From Aspidapion aeneum (taxonomy: Eukaryota > Arthropoda > Insecta > Coleoptera > Brentidae), in contig OY755038.1 in NCBI GenBank assembly GCA_963576565.1, forward strand, positions 65,283,908 through 65,347,907: a stretch of 64,000 nucleotides of DNA. The letters run 5' to 3'. Positions 20,139 to 32,325 of the stretch are shown here, in pieces. Both the position numbers and the translations under genes were made by a program. Numbering within the stretch: position 1 is the stretch's first letter; each line of letters begins with the position of its first letter. Under the pieces are notes generated by a model that worked only from the letters and a program-made list of their open reading frames with translations, searched no databases and was not told the origin of the DNA.

Positions 20139-21907
20139 TGACGATTACAATTACGACATTCTCTTACTGTAACCCCTGCCTGACCACACGAATAGCACTG
20201 TTTGCCTCTAGGTAATGCGCACCCGATTGCCATGTGCCCTGTTTGGTTGCATCTGCAACAAACAACGTCCCTGTTCGCCCTACCAGATCCAACACCCTGT
20301 GGTTGTACATCCCTGTCATTTACACTAGACTGACCACTAGCTGGTTGCTGTCTATCTCTATCAGCCCTAGCAGCAAAATTGCTTGCTGGCTGCTGCCTAT
20401 TTCTGTCGAATCTATTAGCAGGATGATTTAAATTCTGTTGGTTCGATGTCCCAGCACCTGATATTTGAATTGCATCAACCCCTGTTGAAAAATCGTCACT
20501 GTCGCTCTCTACGTCAACGTAGGCCAAGTCAGGTTCAATAGATTGGTTTTTCCTAGGTGTAAAATTCTCCTCTTCTAAACCATATCTCTGGTCTATTCTA
20601 CGACACAGATCCTTTAAATGTGATAGGCTATTGACCTCAGTAGCAATTAACCCATTTTTATAGATGTCCGCGATATTTCTGAAGACGATAGCTAATTTTG
20701 CCTCTTCGGAAACAGGACAGCCAAGTCTTTGGAAATATGTGTTCATGACAGCAATATAGGTCCCTATAGACTCTCCAGGGCCTTGTTTACGTTTTTGAAT
20801 CTCCTTCAATAGCTTCTCGCCATATGAAGAAGGAAGATATTCTGCCATGAACCTCTGTTCCAGCTGTTCCCACGTATGGACTTCTCTTCGAACATCTTTG
20901 TAAAAAGTATAAGCTGACTTTTCAAAAAGATCAATGCCCGAATTCAGTAAAACCTTTTTGCTGACTCCTCTCGCCTGACTTAACTCGTCCACTCTCTCGA
21001 AAAATGCGGTGACGGAGATTGTACCCCTCTCGCCTGTAAACTTAAGGTTCCATTTATGCGGAGGTACAGGTGCAACGTGATATGAGGTACCAGGATCACT
21101 TGACATTGGTACTGGCGACGAACATGAAAATGGTCGTGACTGAGCAATTGGTGCTATGCTACTTTGGAGGGCAGCTAAACTCAAAGGAACGGTAGACGGT
21201 TGTTGATACTGAAAAGCTGTTGTACCGTAATTCTCAATCGGCATAGGGAGTGGTGCTTGTACTGATGTTTGAGTTGGGTTTGTAAGCACTTGCATTTGCA
21301 ATGGAGCAATGACCGACGGTTGATTTGTGGGCTGTTGAGCTGGTCTTTGTGTGCTCGAGTGCTGTGGTTGCGGGAGTTGAGACTGGCTGGGAATGTTGCC
21401 AACATTTGTCGAGTGATCTGAGCTTCGACTCGTTGATTGGGTTTCAGATGCTTCATCATCATCTGAGTTCACGCCAACTCTTAATAAATCTGTTGCTTGG
21501 CTCTGCAACCTCCCAATCAAACTCAAGGTTTCCGCAGCCAGTATGCCTTTGGTTTGACTTTCTTCAAAGTTAGACGGATTCATGTTATTTATCCTGGCTA
21601 ACACATGTTCCAACCTTACAGCGATTTTCCTAAACTCTCCCCCTTTGCTCGTACCAGAGAACTTCTCTACCAGCGGTACCAGACTATCAAGCTTCTTCAT
21701 GCAACTAAAAGCATCTTGGCCAAATTTAAAAGGATACGGAGGGTATCTCATACTTGCATCAGTCTTTTCTCTTTGTTTGATCAACATAAGCTGTTGTTTC
21801 ATCTCTTCCACCGCTCCAATAGCTATGCCTCTCCATGTTAACTCATAGATTAATTCGTCCTTGACTAAGTACCTTACGTCAGACAACCGACTCAAAGAAG
21901 TAGCCAT
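20114..21907 (-). CDS. gag: gag: capsid/nucleocapsid polyprotein
   Basis: 597 codons from the first ATG (21907); an upstream TTG at 21925 is unlikely to be used. The N-terminal third is helical and charged, the middle is Q/P/S-rich and low-complexity, then a retrotransposon capsid domain (FTGERGTISVTAFFERVDEL to LCRRIDQRYG) occupies roughly residues 285-450. A basic linker with repeated R/D/Q-rich motifs precedes two zinc knuckles at the C-terminus. The first is CX2CX4HX4C (CRCNQTGHMAIGC). The second has the same spacing but Val where His is expected (CGQAGVTVREC). It packages the RNA into virus-like particles in the cytoplasm. It ends TAG at 20114, inside the frameshift hairpin. Confidence 0.92.
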   Translation of the reverse strand: MATSLSRLSDVRYLVKDELIYELTWRGIAIGAVEEMKQQLMLIKQREKTDASMRYPPYPFKFGQDAFSCMKKLDSLVPLVEKFSGTSKGGEFRKIAVRLEHVLARINNMNPSNFEESQTKGILAAETLSLIGRLQSQATDLLRVGVNSDDDEASETQSTSRSSDHSTNVGNIPSQSQLPQPQHSSTQRPAQQPTNQPSVIAPLQMQVLTNPTQTSVQAPLPMPIENYGTTAFQYQQPSTVPLSLAALQSSIAPIAQSRPFSCSSPVPMSSDPGTSYHVAPVPPHKWNLKFTGERGTISVTAFFERVDELSQARGVSKKVLLNSGIDLFEKSAYTFYKDVRREVHTWEQLEQRFMAEYLPSSYGEKLLKEIQKRKQGPGESIGTYIAVMNTYFQRLGCPVSEEAKLAIVFRNIADIYKNGLIATEVNSLSHLKDLCRRIDQRYGLEEENFTPRKNQSIEPDLAYVDVESDSDDFSTGVDAIQISGAGTSNQQNLNHPANRFDRNRQQPASNFAARADRDRQQPASGQSSVNDRDVQPQGVGSGRANRDVVCCRCNQTGHMAIGCALPRGKQCYSCGQAGVTVRECRNCNRQGNGPRRS

Positions 21908-24900
21908 AGTGCCTTTTATCTTCAAACTTTAAACTTTAATTAAAACTGTTAATTATACCTCCCAATTATAAAAACTAAACCACGCAATAACAAACACAAA
22001 GTTCACTTTCAATTCACTAGTGAAAATCACTATAAATTTTCTCACAACTGTAGAAAATATAAAACTTAAATACGGGCAGACGCGAACAAAACCGAAAAAC
22101 ACCGGAGCAGTAAGAAAATAAAATTTATTTGCATTTAAAAATGTAATCATAGTTTATGTTAAGTATTTGTACAACCAACTATGACGTCCAACCTTGCAGA
22201 GAGAAATAACTACTTAAATCCTAAATTAGAATTAACAAGTAGCCATAAAAATAAATTAAAAAATAAAAGAGAGACAAGAGCTTTGGCAGTGTTTAGGTCT
22301 TATGTTCCACTCCTGCGTGAGTAAAACCAAAAAAAAATAATTGCGCTTATCCCAGCTGAACTGGATTAAAATTAAAGTTAAGTGATGTTTGTTTACCTCA
22401 GCAACCGAATAGGTAAATTTATCCCTAAATGGAACGTACAACAGACTACCTATAACAAAAATCCCAAAGCTGTTGTACACAGTTAACGCTAGGGTATACT
22501 CCTGCTATTGCAGAACGGCTCCACTAATAAACTCCTCAAAAAACCCAAATCGCCGTATATAATGATTTTTCTACAAAGAATAAATCAAAACCCACTTTAA
22601 CCTGCTTACCTACTCTGAGTCTACACGAAACTTGCATTGCTTAAGGCAAAATCATCCCTTAATATATAAGAGAACGCAATAAACATCGTAACAGATGTTT
22701 ATGTTATAGAAATCGTAAAATATGCTCAATTAAAAAAAAAACCGCTCGCTGAAATTGCGTCGAATTAGACTAGTAAGGATGTTGTGTGTAATTAAAAAAA
22801 AATTTAAGAAAATTTTTTAAAAAAAAATTACCGATGGTAATAAAAAATTTACACAAATAACGTCTTGGTAGGACTGCAACTCTCTAATAATCGTTAAAAT
22901 GAAATTCCCAAAATTTTAACTAAATTGATGCATCATCCCTGGTCATGGTCAAAAAGACCCTAGGATCGTACCCAAAGGTGTCCAAAAAAAATTTTAAAAA
23001 AAATTTTGGTGTCGACCACAGTAGTCCAATAATAAAAAAAAAATTATATAGTGGCTCACTACAATGTTCAAAATATTACTCTACCCTGATAGGTGGTTTG
23101 GAGTAGGGAGAAAAAAAAAATTAAACAAATGATAATAGGTTGTTAAAACGCGAGGGTTCGAAATGAAATTATATTTTAATTCAGAAAAAAAATTTTTTTG
23201 CAACACGAAAATCAAGTTTCCTTCCTAAAAAAAAATATTAAAAAAATATTTAAAAAATATTTTCAAAAAAATTAAAAATGTTTAAGTGGGGTTGCAGCTC
23301 CTATTAGTGGACCTTAAAAAAAATTTAATAAAATCAACACCAGAAAAATCTTATTCGAGTTGTCATGCAACAGTTTTTTTTGTTCTTTTCCTTTAAAAAA
23401 CAGTTGTCAATTCCCTTTCCTCTCCCAAACTGTGTCAATGTGAAAAGTAAATGAGCTAGGAAAATTAATTTACTATACAAAAAAAATGTTGAAAATTAAA
23501 TTTACTTAAGAATCATAAGGTATAAAAATCGTAATTGCAAAAAAAACAATCAGTTTAGGAAAAGAAAAAAAATATATTTATGTTCCAAAAAAACAACCGA
23601 TGTTAGTGTATTTGTTTAAAATTATTACTTAAGGGAATAAACAACGTTAGTACTTATTTACTGTACCACTATAATGTGAAGAACCTTTGCACTCAACTCC
23701 GTAAAGAATTATCTTGTGTGCACTTCCAAAAAAACAAATATGAAAACAATTTCAAGGTTCACCCATAAGAACGTTGTAAAACTAAATCTGCCTACTCAAG
23801 TGTTTTTACACACAACATCTAATCAAAAAAAATTATTGCTTAATGCATTCTCAGATCCTTATCCCCGGTGTTCACGAGATATAAAATTAAGTTGGGCCCT
23901 CTCCACAACCATTATTCAAAGCAAAATTACCAAATGTACAAGGGCTAATGAGATCCTATCACTTACAAATGACATTTTGAAATGAAACAGTTGGGAATAA
24001 TCCTGCGTAAAACCCAGAAAACAAAAATCAAGAAGCCAAAACTATTACATTAATTTTAAAAGAGCATAATAAAACTCCCGGCCCCAATTAAACTTTTGTT
24101 ATCTCAACAAAACTCGGCCTAAACCCAAAAAAACTTTTTATTAGACATTTCCCCTATTTCCTAAGTATAATGTCAATAAACCCAAAACTTGTGATTTCCA
24201 TTCCAATCCCATCTGTACCCTATATATTTTTTCCAACGGTTAAACACCCACAGGCGAAACAATATCTTATTTCAAAGAAAGGGTGCGGTATTTTGAAGCA
24301 CCCTGTGAAAATAGGACACTATTATGGAAAATTGTTCAGATCAGTGTTCTTACTACCTTTTAACCTAAATATATCTAGTTCCCTCATGTGCATGTTACTA
24401 TTAATTCCTATCATAACTAAACAGATCACAAAAATTGTCTTTCTCCGCGAATCTGCAAGGTACTGGAAAATGCGAGATTCAGCCTGTAGGCCAAATTTGG
24501 ATGTATTTTAATTTAGCGAAAACCGAAGTTGCGAAATCCTAAAAAGATTAGCAGGAAGTCCTCGTTCCTCGATTTCTACACTCCGAACCAAACATTTCTT
24601 CCATTTCCACCCAGCTCGCGGGAGGAAAACCCCTAATTATTGCAATACAAAAGGTACTACTATCATATTATGCATAACAAAAAAAAATATATGCCCTCTT
24701 CATTGTTTAGTCGCATCAAAGAAAACCTATTGTTTCCAAATTTGTTCTTACGTTGAAATCTTTCTTTTAAAAATCAATCATCTTAAATTTATTGTTTAAC
24801 CTGAACACTTTCCCATTTATTCCACAAAATTTGCTTCATTATTTGAGGTCACCAGTATGAAATTATTTTAAACTTCAAAAAAATGAAATAAAAAAAAATT

Positions 24901-27116
24901 ACTTTTCAATTGTTCACAACTTCCAAGTTTTCATCCCTAAATACCTAGGTACTTTCTCAGTCTAACACCATCCATCGTTATCCAACATAACGCTTTAATT
25001 TCGGAAGCAACAAAACGAAGATTAAGTGAAAAAAAGCTAAGCAAGTAAGTTGGAAGTTGCTTTCCAATGGGCGCAGATGTAAGGCCCCCTTAAGTACACG
25101 CCACTGTCCTGAACTGCAAACTAACAAAAAAACTGAAGACTAGCATATCTGCCGTCAAACAACATTTGGCATGAAATTAAAATGATTTCATATCATACCA
25201 GTATCCTCCAAAAAAAACAAAACGTTTTTTTACTAGACCCAAACACTTAACCAATAAATCTTGTTATTTAAAATTATGGTTCGGAAGTAAAAGATTTATT
25301 TATTCCTGCCTGATCAACTAAGACAAAAAAAGGTTCCCCTTTTGCAACTCAAGAAGTTCCTGTTTGGTCCCCCAAAAAAAATACAACCTGTCTGGTCACC
25401 CTTTAAAACTACGACCACTATACAAACCGTTTTGACCAAAACAAGAATTCGAGAAGCTATGTCAACAGAAAGGAAATAATCTTTTACGAAAAATTAAATT
25501 ATTTAAAAAAAGAAGCAAAATTTGGAAATATTTTTACCAATTACCCCCGCCTAGCATTTATATTTAGTTGAAAGTCTTTCCTAAATTCACTGACTCAAAA
25601 TGACATTACTTAAAAAAAAATTACTGAACTTTACAAATGAACTAAAAAAAATCAAAAAACTTATATCTATATCTGTCTCAGTTAAACATTTCTTTTGTGG
25701 TATTATATCTAGTTGGGCTTCAAATTCATTTTCTCTGTATTCAATCTGGAGCAGGCAAAACTTCTCAAGGCTCAAACATAAATGTTTGCTCTCCAATGGC
25801 CATGACCAAGCTATGACCTGAACGCAGAAAAAAATACAGAAAAAAAATAAATGTGTACCAGAAAACTTTAATTGATAGAAATACCCGTAGGTCATTTTTA
25901 AAAAATGCACTCCAAAGCCCAACGCTGTATTTTCTACCAAAAAAAATTTGACCAGTCACGAAACACAACTAGACAACTAAACCAAAGACCTAAAAACTGT
26001 CTTTCAAAAAAAAAATACCCCAAAAAAAAAAATGTCAACTGGACCTCTGGCGTTGATCTTCAGCCAATATGTCGCTCTAGGGTTTTAGCCTTGTGTTTCC
26101 TAACTTCCCGAGCCGACACTAGTAGTAGTACCCTCCTCTGACCCGATGTAACTGAGTGACGTAAGATCTTAATTGTCATCCAACAGTTACCACCAAAAAA
26201 CAAGAAAAGAAAATGACAAAGCAAAATAAACTCATTTTCCTTTTCTTTCATTACTAATTAATACTTTCAACTAAACAAAGCTACCAGCTGTTAAGCTATT
26301 TTTACTTTAAAACAACTCAGCCAAGAAAAATTTGTGTGAAACCCTGTAAAAATATTCCAAATACCAAGTGGTGATATCCCACAAAAAATTAAAATCGCCA
26401 AAAAAAAATTAACTTGTTGACCTAAATAAATCAACTGCACTAAAAAATAATCTGTGAAACAATTTCTATCTTATCACAAGCAGGAAATAATAAAATATAA
26501 ATAAATGAACCTGCAGGAAAAAAATTGTTAGAAAAAACACAGTACCTATGTCATATATTTAAACCTAAAAAGACTATGTCTGGAGGTCCATCCACCTATA
26601 GATCAACAAAAAAAAAATTGAAGTAAATTTACATTGTTGTATTTATTTTTCTTAAAAAATTAAAATGTGTTTCTCCTACAAAAACTTTAAAGAATTAAGA
26701 ACATGATTCGGACGCTGTTGAATAAAAACTCCTATGTTTTTTTATCCACTTATTCTTCCTTAATAAATAAAAATGAATATTTTATTTTCCAAGAAAAAAA
26801 ACTTGTGAAGATAAGTTAATAACAAACTATGAGGATCAACAGAGCGACAATGAATTTCAAATCAACGCTTAAATTACCAAAAAAAATATTTAAAAAGTGT
26901 TATTTCCAAAACCAATGATCTTGTTTTTCATTAAAAAAAATTGATTGAGTATCAAAAAACACCGACAGCCACTGAAAGCCTTTAACCTGGCTTTGGCTGT
27001 ACCACAAAAAAAATTTAAAAAAAAATTCCAAAAAATTCAAAATAAGTTTTTTCTTTTTTTTCCAATTAAAAAAAACAAAAAAATTACATCAGATGTTAAA
27101 ACTACTAGCCAAAACA
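21908..27116 (-). other. Long non-coding leader of the LTR element (5' UTR)
   Basis: About 5.2 kb separates the primer-binding site from gag. Frames are all under 120 codons and show no domain. The plus strand is peppered with runs of 5-9 A, so the element's RNA leader would be U-rich throughout. It may contain packaging, dimerisation or internal-entry signals, but none can be identified by eye. Minus-strand frames at 25587-25968 are low-complexity and look fortuitous. Confidence 0.7.
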
Positions 27117-27130
27117 CACGTAGGGCGCCA
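27117..27130 (-). promoter_or_regulatory. Primer-binding site, tRNA-Lys-like
   Basis: Three bases after the 5' LTR the minus strand reads TGGCGCCCTACGTG. TGGCGCCC is the complement of a tRNA 3' end with CCA, and 13 of 14 positions fit my recollection of animal tRNA-Lys(CUU) (TGGCGCCCAACGTG). A Lys primer is known for Osvaldo and Ulysses. The single mismatch and the 3-base gap are noted. Confidence 0.75.
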
Positions 27131-27190
27131 ATTTGTGGCCTTAAAAAAAGTTTAAAAAAATGTGGGCGCCAATTTGTGGCCTTAAAAAAA
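27123..27190 (-). repeat. 41-bp tandem duplication across the LTR/PBS junction
   Basis: GGGCGCCAATTTGTGGCC followed by TTAAAAAAA occurs at 27123 and again at 27164 (plus-strand reading). The outer copy straddles the present LTR edge; the inner copy, complete with a PBS-like TGGCGCCC on the minus strand, lies inside the LTR and is also in the left LTR at 13966-13991. The present LTR is therefore 41 bp longer than one ending at the inner copy. Confidence 0.85.
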
Positions 27191-30133
27191 AATTGTATGA
27201 CATTTGTGGCAGCTTAAAGACGTTGCCGCCATTTTGTGACACTGAAACCCACTGAATAATTAAACAAATATCTGGAAGCAGAACTGTATTTTCCAGCTAG
27301 GTAAAACATTGATATGCCCGGTAACTTTTATACAGTGGAGAAGGGGGGGGGTTCAGAAATAAGGAAATTTTAAGTGCGCCACATTATTTAATACCAATGC
27401 TTTACTAAGAAGATCTTAAATAAAATACAGTTCAACCCAAACGTTGCAGCCAAACAATGAAATTCTACTTACTTCCGAGGCTTCCAGAGTATTTGTGTAA
27501 TTAAGAATAACCAAAAAAAATAAACAGAATAAAATTCCAAAAGATTGAATTAAGATGACAAAGCTAGAAATACTTTACAGGTAGATGGACTCCTTTAACA
27601 GGTCATACTGTACCTACATCTGAGTCAGTAGCGTAGGACTCACTTACATAAATGATTGTAAAAAAAAAATACACATATACTTCCAAAATCGTTCCATCAT
27701 AGGGGAGACCTAGACCAAATATCTGCTGTCATCATTCTACGCTGGGTAGAATGAGACAGACAGCAACCCAGTCCGAGATCCACCCCATGAGGTAAAAATG
27801 TGTAACGAAACCGCTAAAAAAAATAATATAATCTCATCTCTCTTTTGTCTCCGCAAAGTTGGTTCATTGGGTTGTACAAATAACACAAGAAAAATTAGTT
27901 CATCTTGTTTATTTTAAGGGTAAAATCAGATAAAATTACCGGAAACATAAAAAAAAATAAATGAAATGGATGAAAACAAGGGCCAAAATAGCAAGGCACT
28001 TTAAATAGGGCCAAAATAGCAAGGCACTTTAAATTTGACAGTAAAATTATCTTAAATAAATGAAATGAAGGAAAACAAGTCAATGTAGTAAATATGCCGC
28101 AAAACCAGGGTTATGACGTCATACCTTATCTTGCGTTTACAAGAAATGTTGAAATTATACTGTGAAAACTTATATATGAAAAGATTACGTCTAAATTATA
28201 TTAAAAATTTATATATGAGGGAAAAAATTATGTTACGGCTTGCTCCTACCTTGGTCCTTGATTATTCTGTGTATGTTTTATTTTGTAAACCTGGAATCCT
28301 GTTGTCCAGTTGTATCACCACTGCTCTCGGGTCTCCTGCTCTGCTCGCGCCTTCCCTCGTGCTCGCTTAGCACATGATGTTAGGCCAGCACTTTGGTCTT
28401 AAAAGGGTTGTGGGATTCTTGCCCGAGCGTAAAACCCTTTCTCAGGGTTATAACTGGCCCGTCCGGCTTCCCACCAGCGTCCAGCCCAACTGTCCCGTCG
28501 CTGGAATTGACAGGGCAATGCTCTTTCCGTACAAATGGCGTAGGCCGACTTAAATCCCTCTATGTAGAGGATATGAGCCGTCCACGAGATACGCCTCACG
28601 ACGGACTCACTTCCACAGTTTCTGGGATATCTCCTACAATCGCTGTAGTGCCAATCACCAAAAACAAAGGCGATCCCAGAAACTGTTGTCGACCCAGCCA
28701 AAAATTCGTTAGCAAGAGAGACCAAGCACTTCGTCGAGAATACCAGAATAATGTAGTGGCCGGAAACCGTTTTGTAAATTTGGTGGGGAGTGGGGACGGT
28801 AAAACGCAATAGTACCAACCTAATCTTCCCGGTGAAATTCAAATAAAGGATGCAAACCTATTTATAAAAAAACTTTTCCGCCAAAAATAAATCTCTACAT
28901 TCAGTGGCAAGCCTGGAAGAAAAACCCGGGGTTTTCAAAGTAACCAATGAGGTACAGCAATAGTTCTATACAGGCCTATAGGGGGCAGCACCGACCAAGG
29001 GGATAGGAAGTACGTAAAACAAACCTTGAGGTGTTGTCGGATCTATTTCCACGGTTGAAATTTTTATAACAAGGACGTCGAGACACCCTCCATACGTTTG
29101 ACCGAACATTTGCCTACCGGACCCCCACCAACATATCAAGTAGAAGAAGAATAACCCGACGGACTAGAAGAAGCTCAGCATTGAAACCATCAACTGTAAA
29201 ATCAATTACTGGAGATCAGGGCATGCAGCAAACCCAGGAATATTCGAACACTCAACCAATTCCCATATGAGTAAAGCTATACTCAGTGTAGAATTTAGTT
29301 GTATTTTAGCTACAGTTTTAGTCACAAGTTTCCTTTGCTCTTTATATATGTTTTCTCTAAGATTCATAAGGTTTGACGCCATTTTTGTAAAACATTTCTA
29401 CAGTAATAAAGTTGTTTCTGAACCTGAACCCAAAAATACACACTGAACTATTGCTTAAAGGCACAAGAGTGTTCAGATGTTAACTCACACGATTTCGTTT
29501 ATTCTTTTAGTCCTGGTTTTTATCCCTCGTTTATCTCCCATTTACAAAAGTGCATAACTCGTATTTATTTTATCCTTTCCCTATTAAATTAATAAAGATA
29601 TCAAAGTGGCGGAGCCTCGGTTGTCCCTGGTCGACCCAAATATGTTTTTGTACTATCAAAACTAGTTAATCCGTGAAGGATATGAGGTTCGGATTGTCCC
29701 AATATCCTCGAGAATAAACGTAAGGGAATGAACTGTTTATCTAAATGTCTCCTCCCTGTTACTGAAACCATTTGTGATGCGGCAACGCCGCCCTTCCCCA
29801 GCATAACAGCTGTTTAACTTTCATGACGACAAGAGAATCACAAAATTCCACAGATAAAAACAAAACAATCAAAATTTTTATGTGATTTTCCCGAAGCCTG
29901 TGATCTTAAATTCCAATTACGATGTCCAGATAATGCGATGTGCGTAGTGTCCACAGTAATTCGATGGAATGTCTCCTTTATAAGGTAACTTTTTGGACAC
30001 TATATAACCTCCAAACCTAGCTCTATAAAATACTATATATTTGTGTACAGAAAGACGAATCAAAGAGCCTTGATTATTTACCTAAATAAACAAATATGTA
30101 ACGTTGTCTTAAACGTAAAAATGACACGTTACA
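27134..30133 (-). repeat. 5' LTR (3000 bp)
   Basis: This is the upstream LTR relative to transcription. It should carry the promoter and transcription start. I can see TATA-like tracts on the minus strand near 30000-30040, but the start site cannot be fixed from sequence. It shares all internal landmarks with the left LTR, including the 28-bp tandem repeat and the GC-richer block (28317-28840). Confidence 0.95.
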
Positions 30134-30137
30134 CCCT
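30134..30137. repeat. Target-site duplication CCCT (right)
   Basis: CCCT follows the 5' LTR directly and matches 13934-13937. Confidence 0.85.
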
Positions 30138-31544
30138 GCGAGGATAAGCTTTCGAGCTATCTACGGAAAATATGTTTGATTTTTTTAAATTCTCGGGTGT
30201 TAAAATTTACTGTTGATAGTAGAATATAATAATAATATACTTAAAACAGAAAAAAATGTCACAAACTTGGAGTCGCATAAATTCTTTATATATTTATAAG
30301 CATTACTTTTTTCATCAAAACCGATCAAAGAGTCTAAACTCAAACAATTTTTTTCCCATAAAATTTTCTTTTGGTATAAATCACGTTAGATTTTCAAAAG
30401 CCAAATAAAAATCTTGTCCAGAAATATCTCTTTTCCAGCGCAACGGTGCTATAAATAACAACCTTAGTTCAAATGAAATATTAGAGAGGATGCGAAGAGT
30501 TGGCGACCTTGCAAAATGCATAGCAAAGCTCCAAAAAATATGTAGTTAAGTACGTATATTGAATAAAATAAACTGAGTACATCAAACCGCCCCAAAAAAC
30601 TTTGGTGTCATTTCTTACCTAAGTGTAGTCATTGCCATAGGCAGTTAGACTTTTTTATTCCGTAATTTAGAGGGTACACACAAGAAGACTTAATGTACAC
30701 TAACTGGCCGGCGGGCCTGGCACAAATTTAAGTTGATTCTTTTCATTAAACAATGTGAAAATTGTCCAACTCTGTCGCTCATATAGGCCACTGGTAAAAA
30801 TCTATCTCTGTTCGACGGCGCCAGCAGAAATGCGGCACACACTCCAACCCACTTACTCTGCGTTTAAACGGCGGGCAGCCGGCCAGCCAGGCGTCGCGCA
30901 TTATCGATTCGGAGGGTGATTTTCTGCATTGCACAGGGTTTACCATATTTTATATAAATTAAAAAGAAATGCATAAAATAACGAACATATTAAGATGTTT
31001 AAAAAATAAAAAATCGTTTTTTTGTAGAAAAATATGGTAATGCTCCGTGGCACTACCCCATGTGTCATCACTAATAATAAGGTTTGTATATTAATCGTCA
31101 AATATTGATATCAGATAGCAATATGATATAAGACTTTTTTTTTATTTTACTGTCAGCCATCAAAATTACTGGAATTACATCACGGTTGTTCATTGAGATA
31201 TACCTAAAATTGCCTTATTCAAAAATGCCATTTAAAAAACTGTAATAAAATTAAAAGTGTGAAATCCAGTGTTAAAATTTGTTGCAAGTACTTTCCTATA
31301 GCCTATGTTAAGCCTTACCGGAAGGTATTAGTCATTGGGTTCGTTCGATGCTTTTACTTAAAGAGATTAGACTACCTAGCCATGCTTAAAATACTGATAT
31401 ATTTCCCAAAATTTTAAAATTAATTTTTGCACCTACTCTTAAAACTCCCAAAATGGTCTGATTAAAAATGGCACGTGCCACTTTTATAGCAGTTTTTGTA
31501 TAACAATTTTCACAGTAGGCATTATACCATTTAAAATATAATTT
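30138..31544. other. AT-rich DNA, nothing recognised
   Basis: No gene supported. GC-rich patches with GGCCGGC-type motifs at 30705-30725 and 30865-30900 are roughly inverted to each other but not well enough to call an element. Confidence 0.4.
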
Positions 31545-31655
31545 AGAAAAATATATCATAACAAAAACATTTATTGTAAAAACAAACCAAGTACGCGAAA
31601 ATGTTATTCCATAAAAAGAATTGAGATAAAAGTAAAGCCAAGTAGAAACACTCAT
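31545..31655 (-). repeat. Single arm of the foldback repeat seen at 41.1 kb
   Basis: The stretch containing TTGAGATAAAAGTAAAGCC, ACGCGAAAATG and AACAAAAACATTT matches both arms of the 41088-41466 foldback element at reduced identity. The second arm is absent here. Frames of 89 and 121 codons overlapping it have no domain. Confidence 0.6.
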
Positions 31656-32325
31656 TATTCATTCTTAAATAATTTTTTAAGCCAGTTTCACTTGCATTTC
31701 GAAGTTTTCTTATAAGCTTCATGTGCGACAAAATACTAAGTTTTTGCAACCACTTTTTCGTCCAAAATGTCTTGTTTTCCTTTCCCTTTTTTTCATTTAA
31801 TATTATCACAAGGGCAGCAGCACACTTTTCTTGCGACATATTTGATCGCGCACTGAACGTGTGTACTGAAATACGTCTAAACGTCCGGAAAATATCGCAT
31901 CCGGCCAAGAACTTTAGTTGGTGTGTTGGGTAGACCTCGTCAGATGTCTATCAGGGGAAATGAATCGTAGTACCCTCCGTAGATTCCAGGTACTCTCTGA
32001 CCCGGAGAGTTAGCACCTGTCTAGGGTCCCATTCCCAGGGTTACGGGAGATGACCACATCGGTATGAAAGGCGGAGAGGATGGACCTAGGTACGGTGATC
32101 ATAGCGTAGGTGGCAACCCTTTCTTTTAGGGATAGTATAAAAGAATACAGCTGTTGCCTTATAGTTTGGCGTTGGATCGTCAAAGGCTAGAGGAGAAAAA
32201 CCTTGATGAAAATCCTGGCCCTCCAAGTAGGGGGTTGAGGCATTAGACTGGTTCTCTAATACTCTAATACTTAGCCTCGGAGCACTGGACGTAATCTCTC
32301 AAAGACGAAAAAAGCAAAGACAAAG

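Larger units (their letters stand above)
13938..30133 (-). mobile_element. Complete Ty3/Gypsy LTR retrotransposon, 16.2 kb, Osvaldo/Ulysses/Woot-like
   Basis: Two direct repeats of about 3.0 kb with 5'-TG...CA-3' ends bound a minus-strand unit: 5' LTR (27134-30133), Lys-type primer site, about 5.2 kb leader, gag, a -1 frameshift signal, pol with domain order PR-RT-RH-INT (Gypsy order), polypurine tract and 3' LTR (13938-16936). A CCCT duplication flanks both sides. The LTRs differ at about four positions by eye, so insertion was recent. There is no env frame: only 38 bp separate the end of the pol region from the 3' LTR. The giant LTRs and Lys primer recall Osvaldo, Ulysses and the Tribolium element Woot, but that grouping needs an RT tree. 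The only visible coding lesion is near 17.13 kb. Confidence 0.95.

Noticed and set aside
25587..25968. 117- and 67-codon minus-strand frames in the leader as a possible extra gene
   Set aside because: Low-complexity Phe/Leu-rich translations of oligo-U tracts, overlapping in two frames, with no motif.
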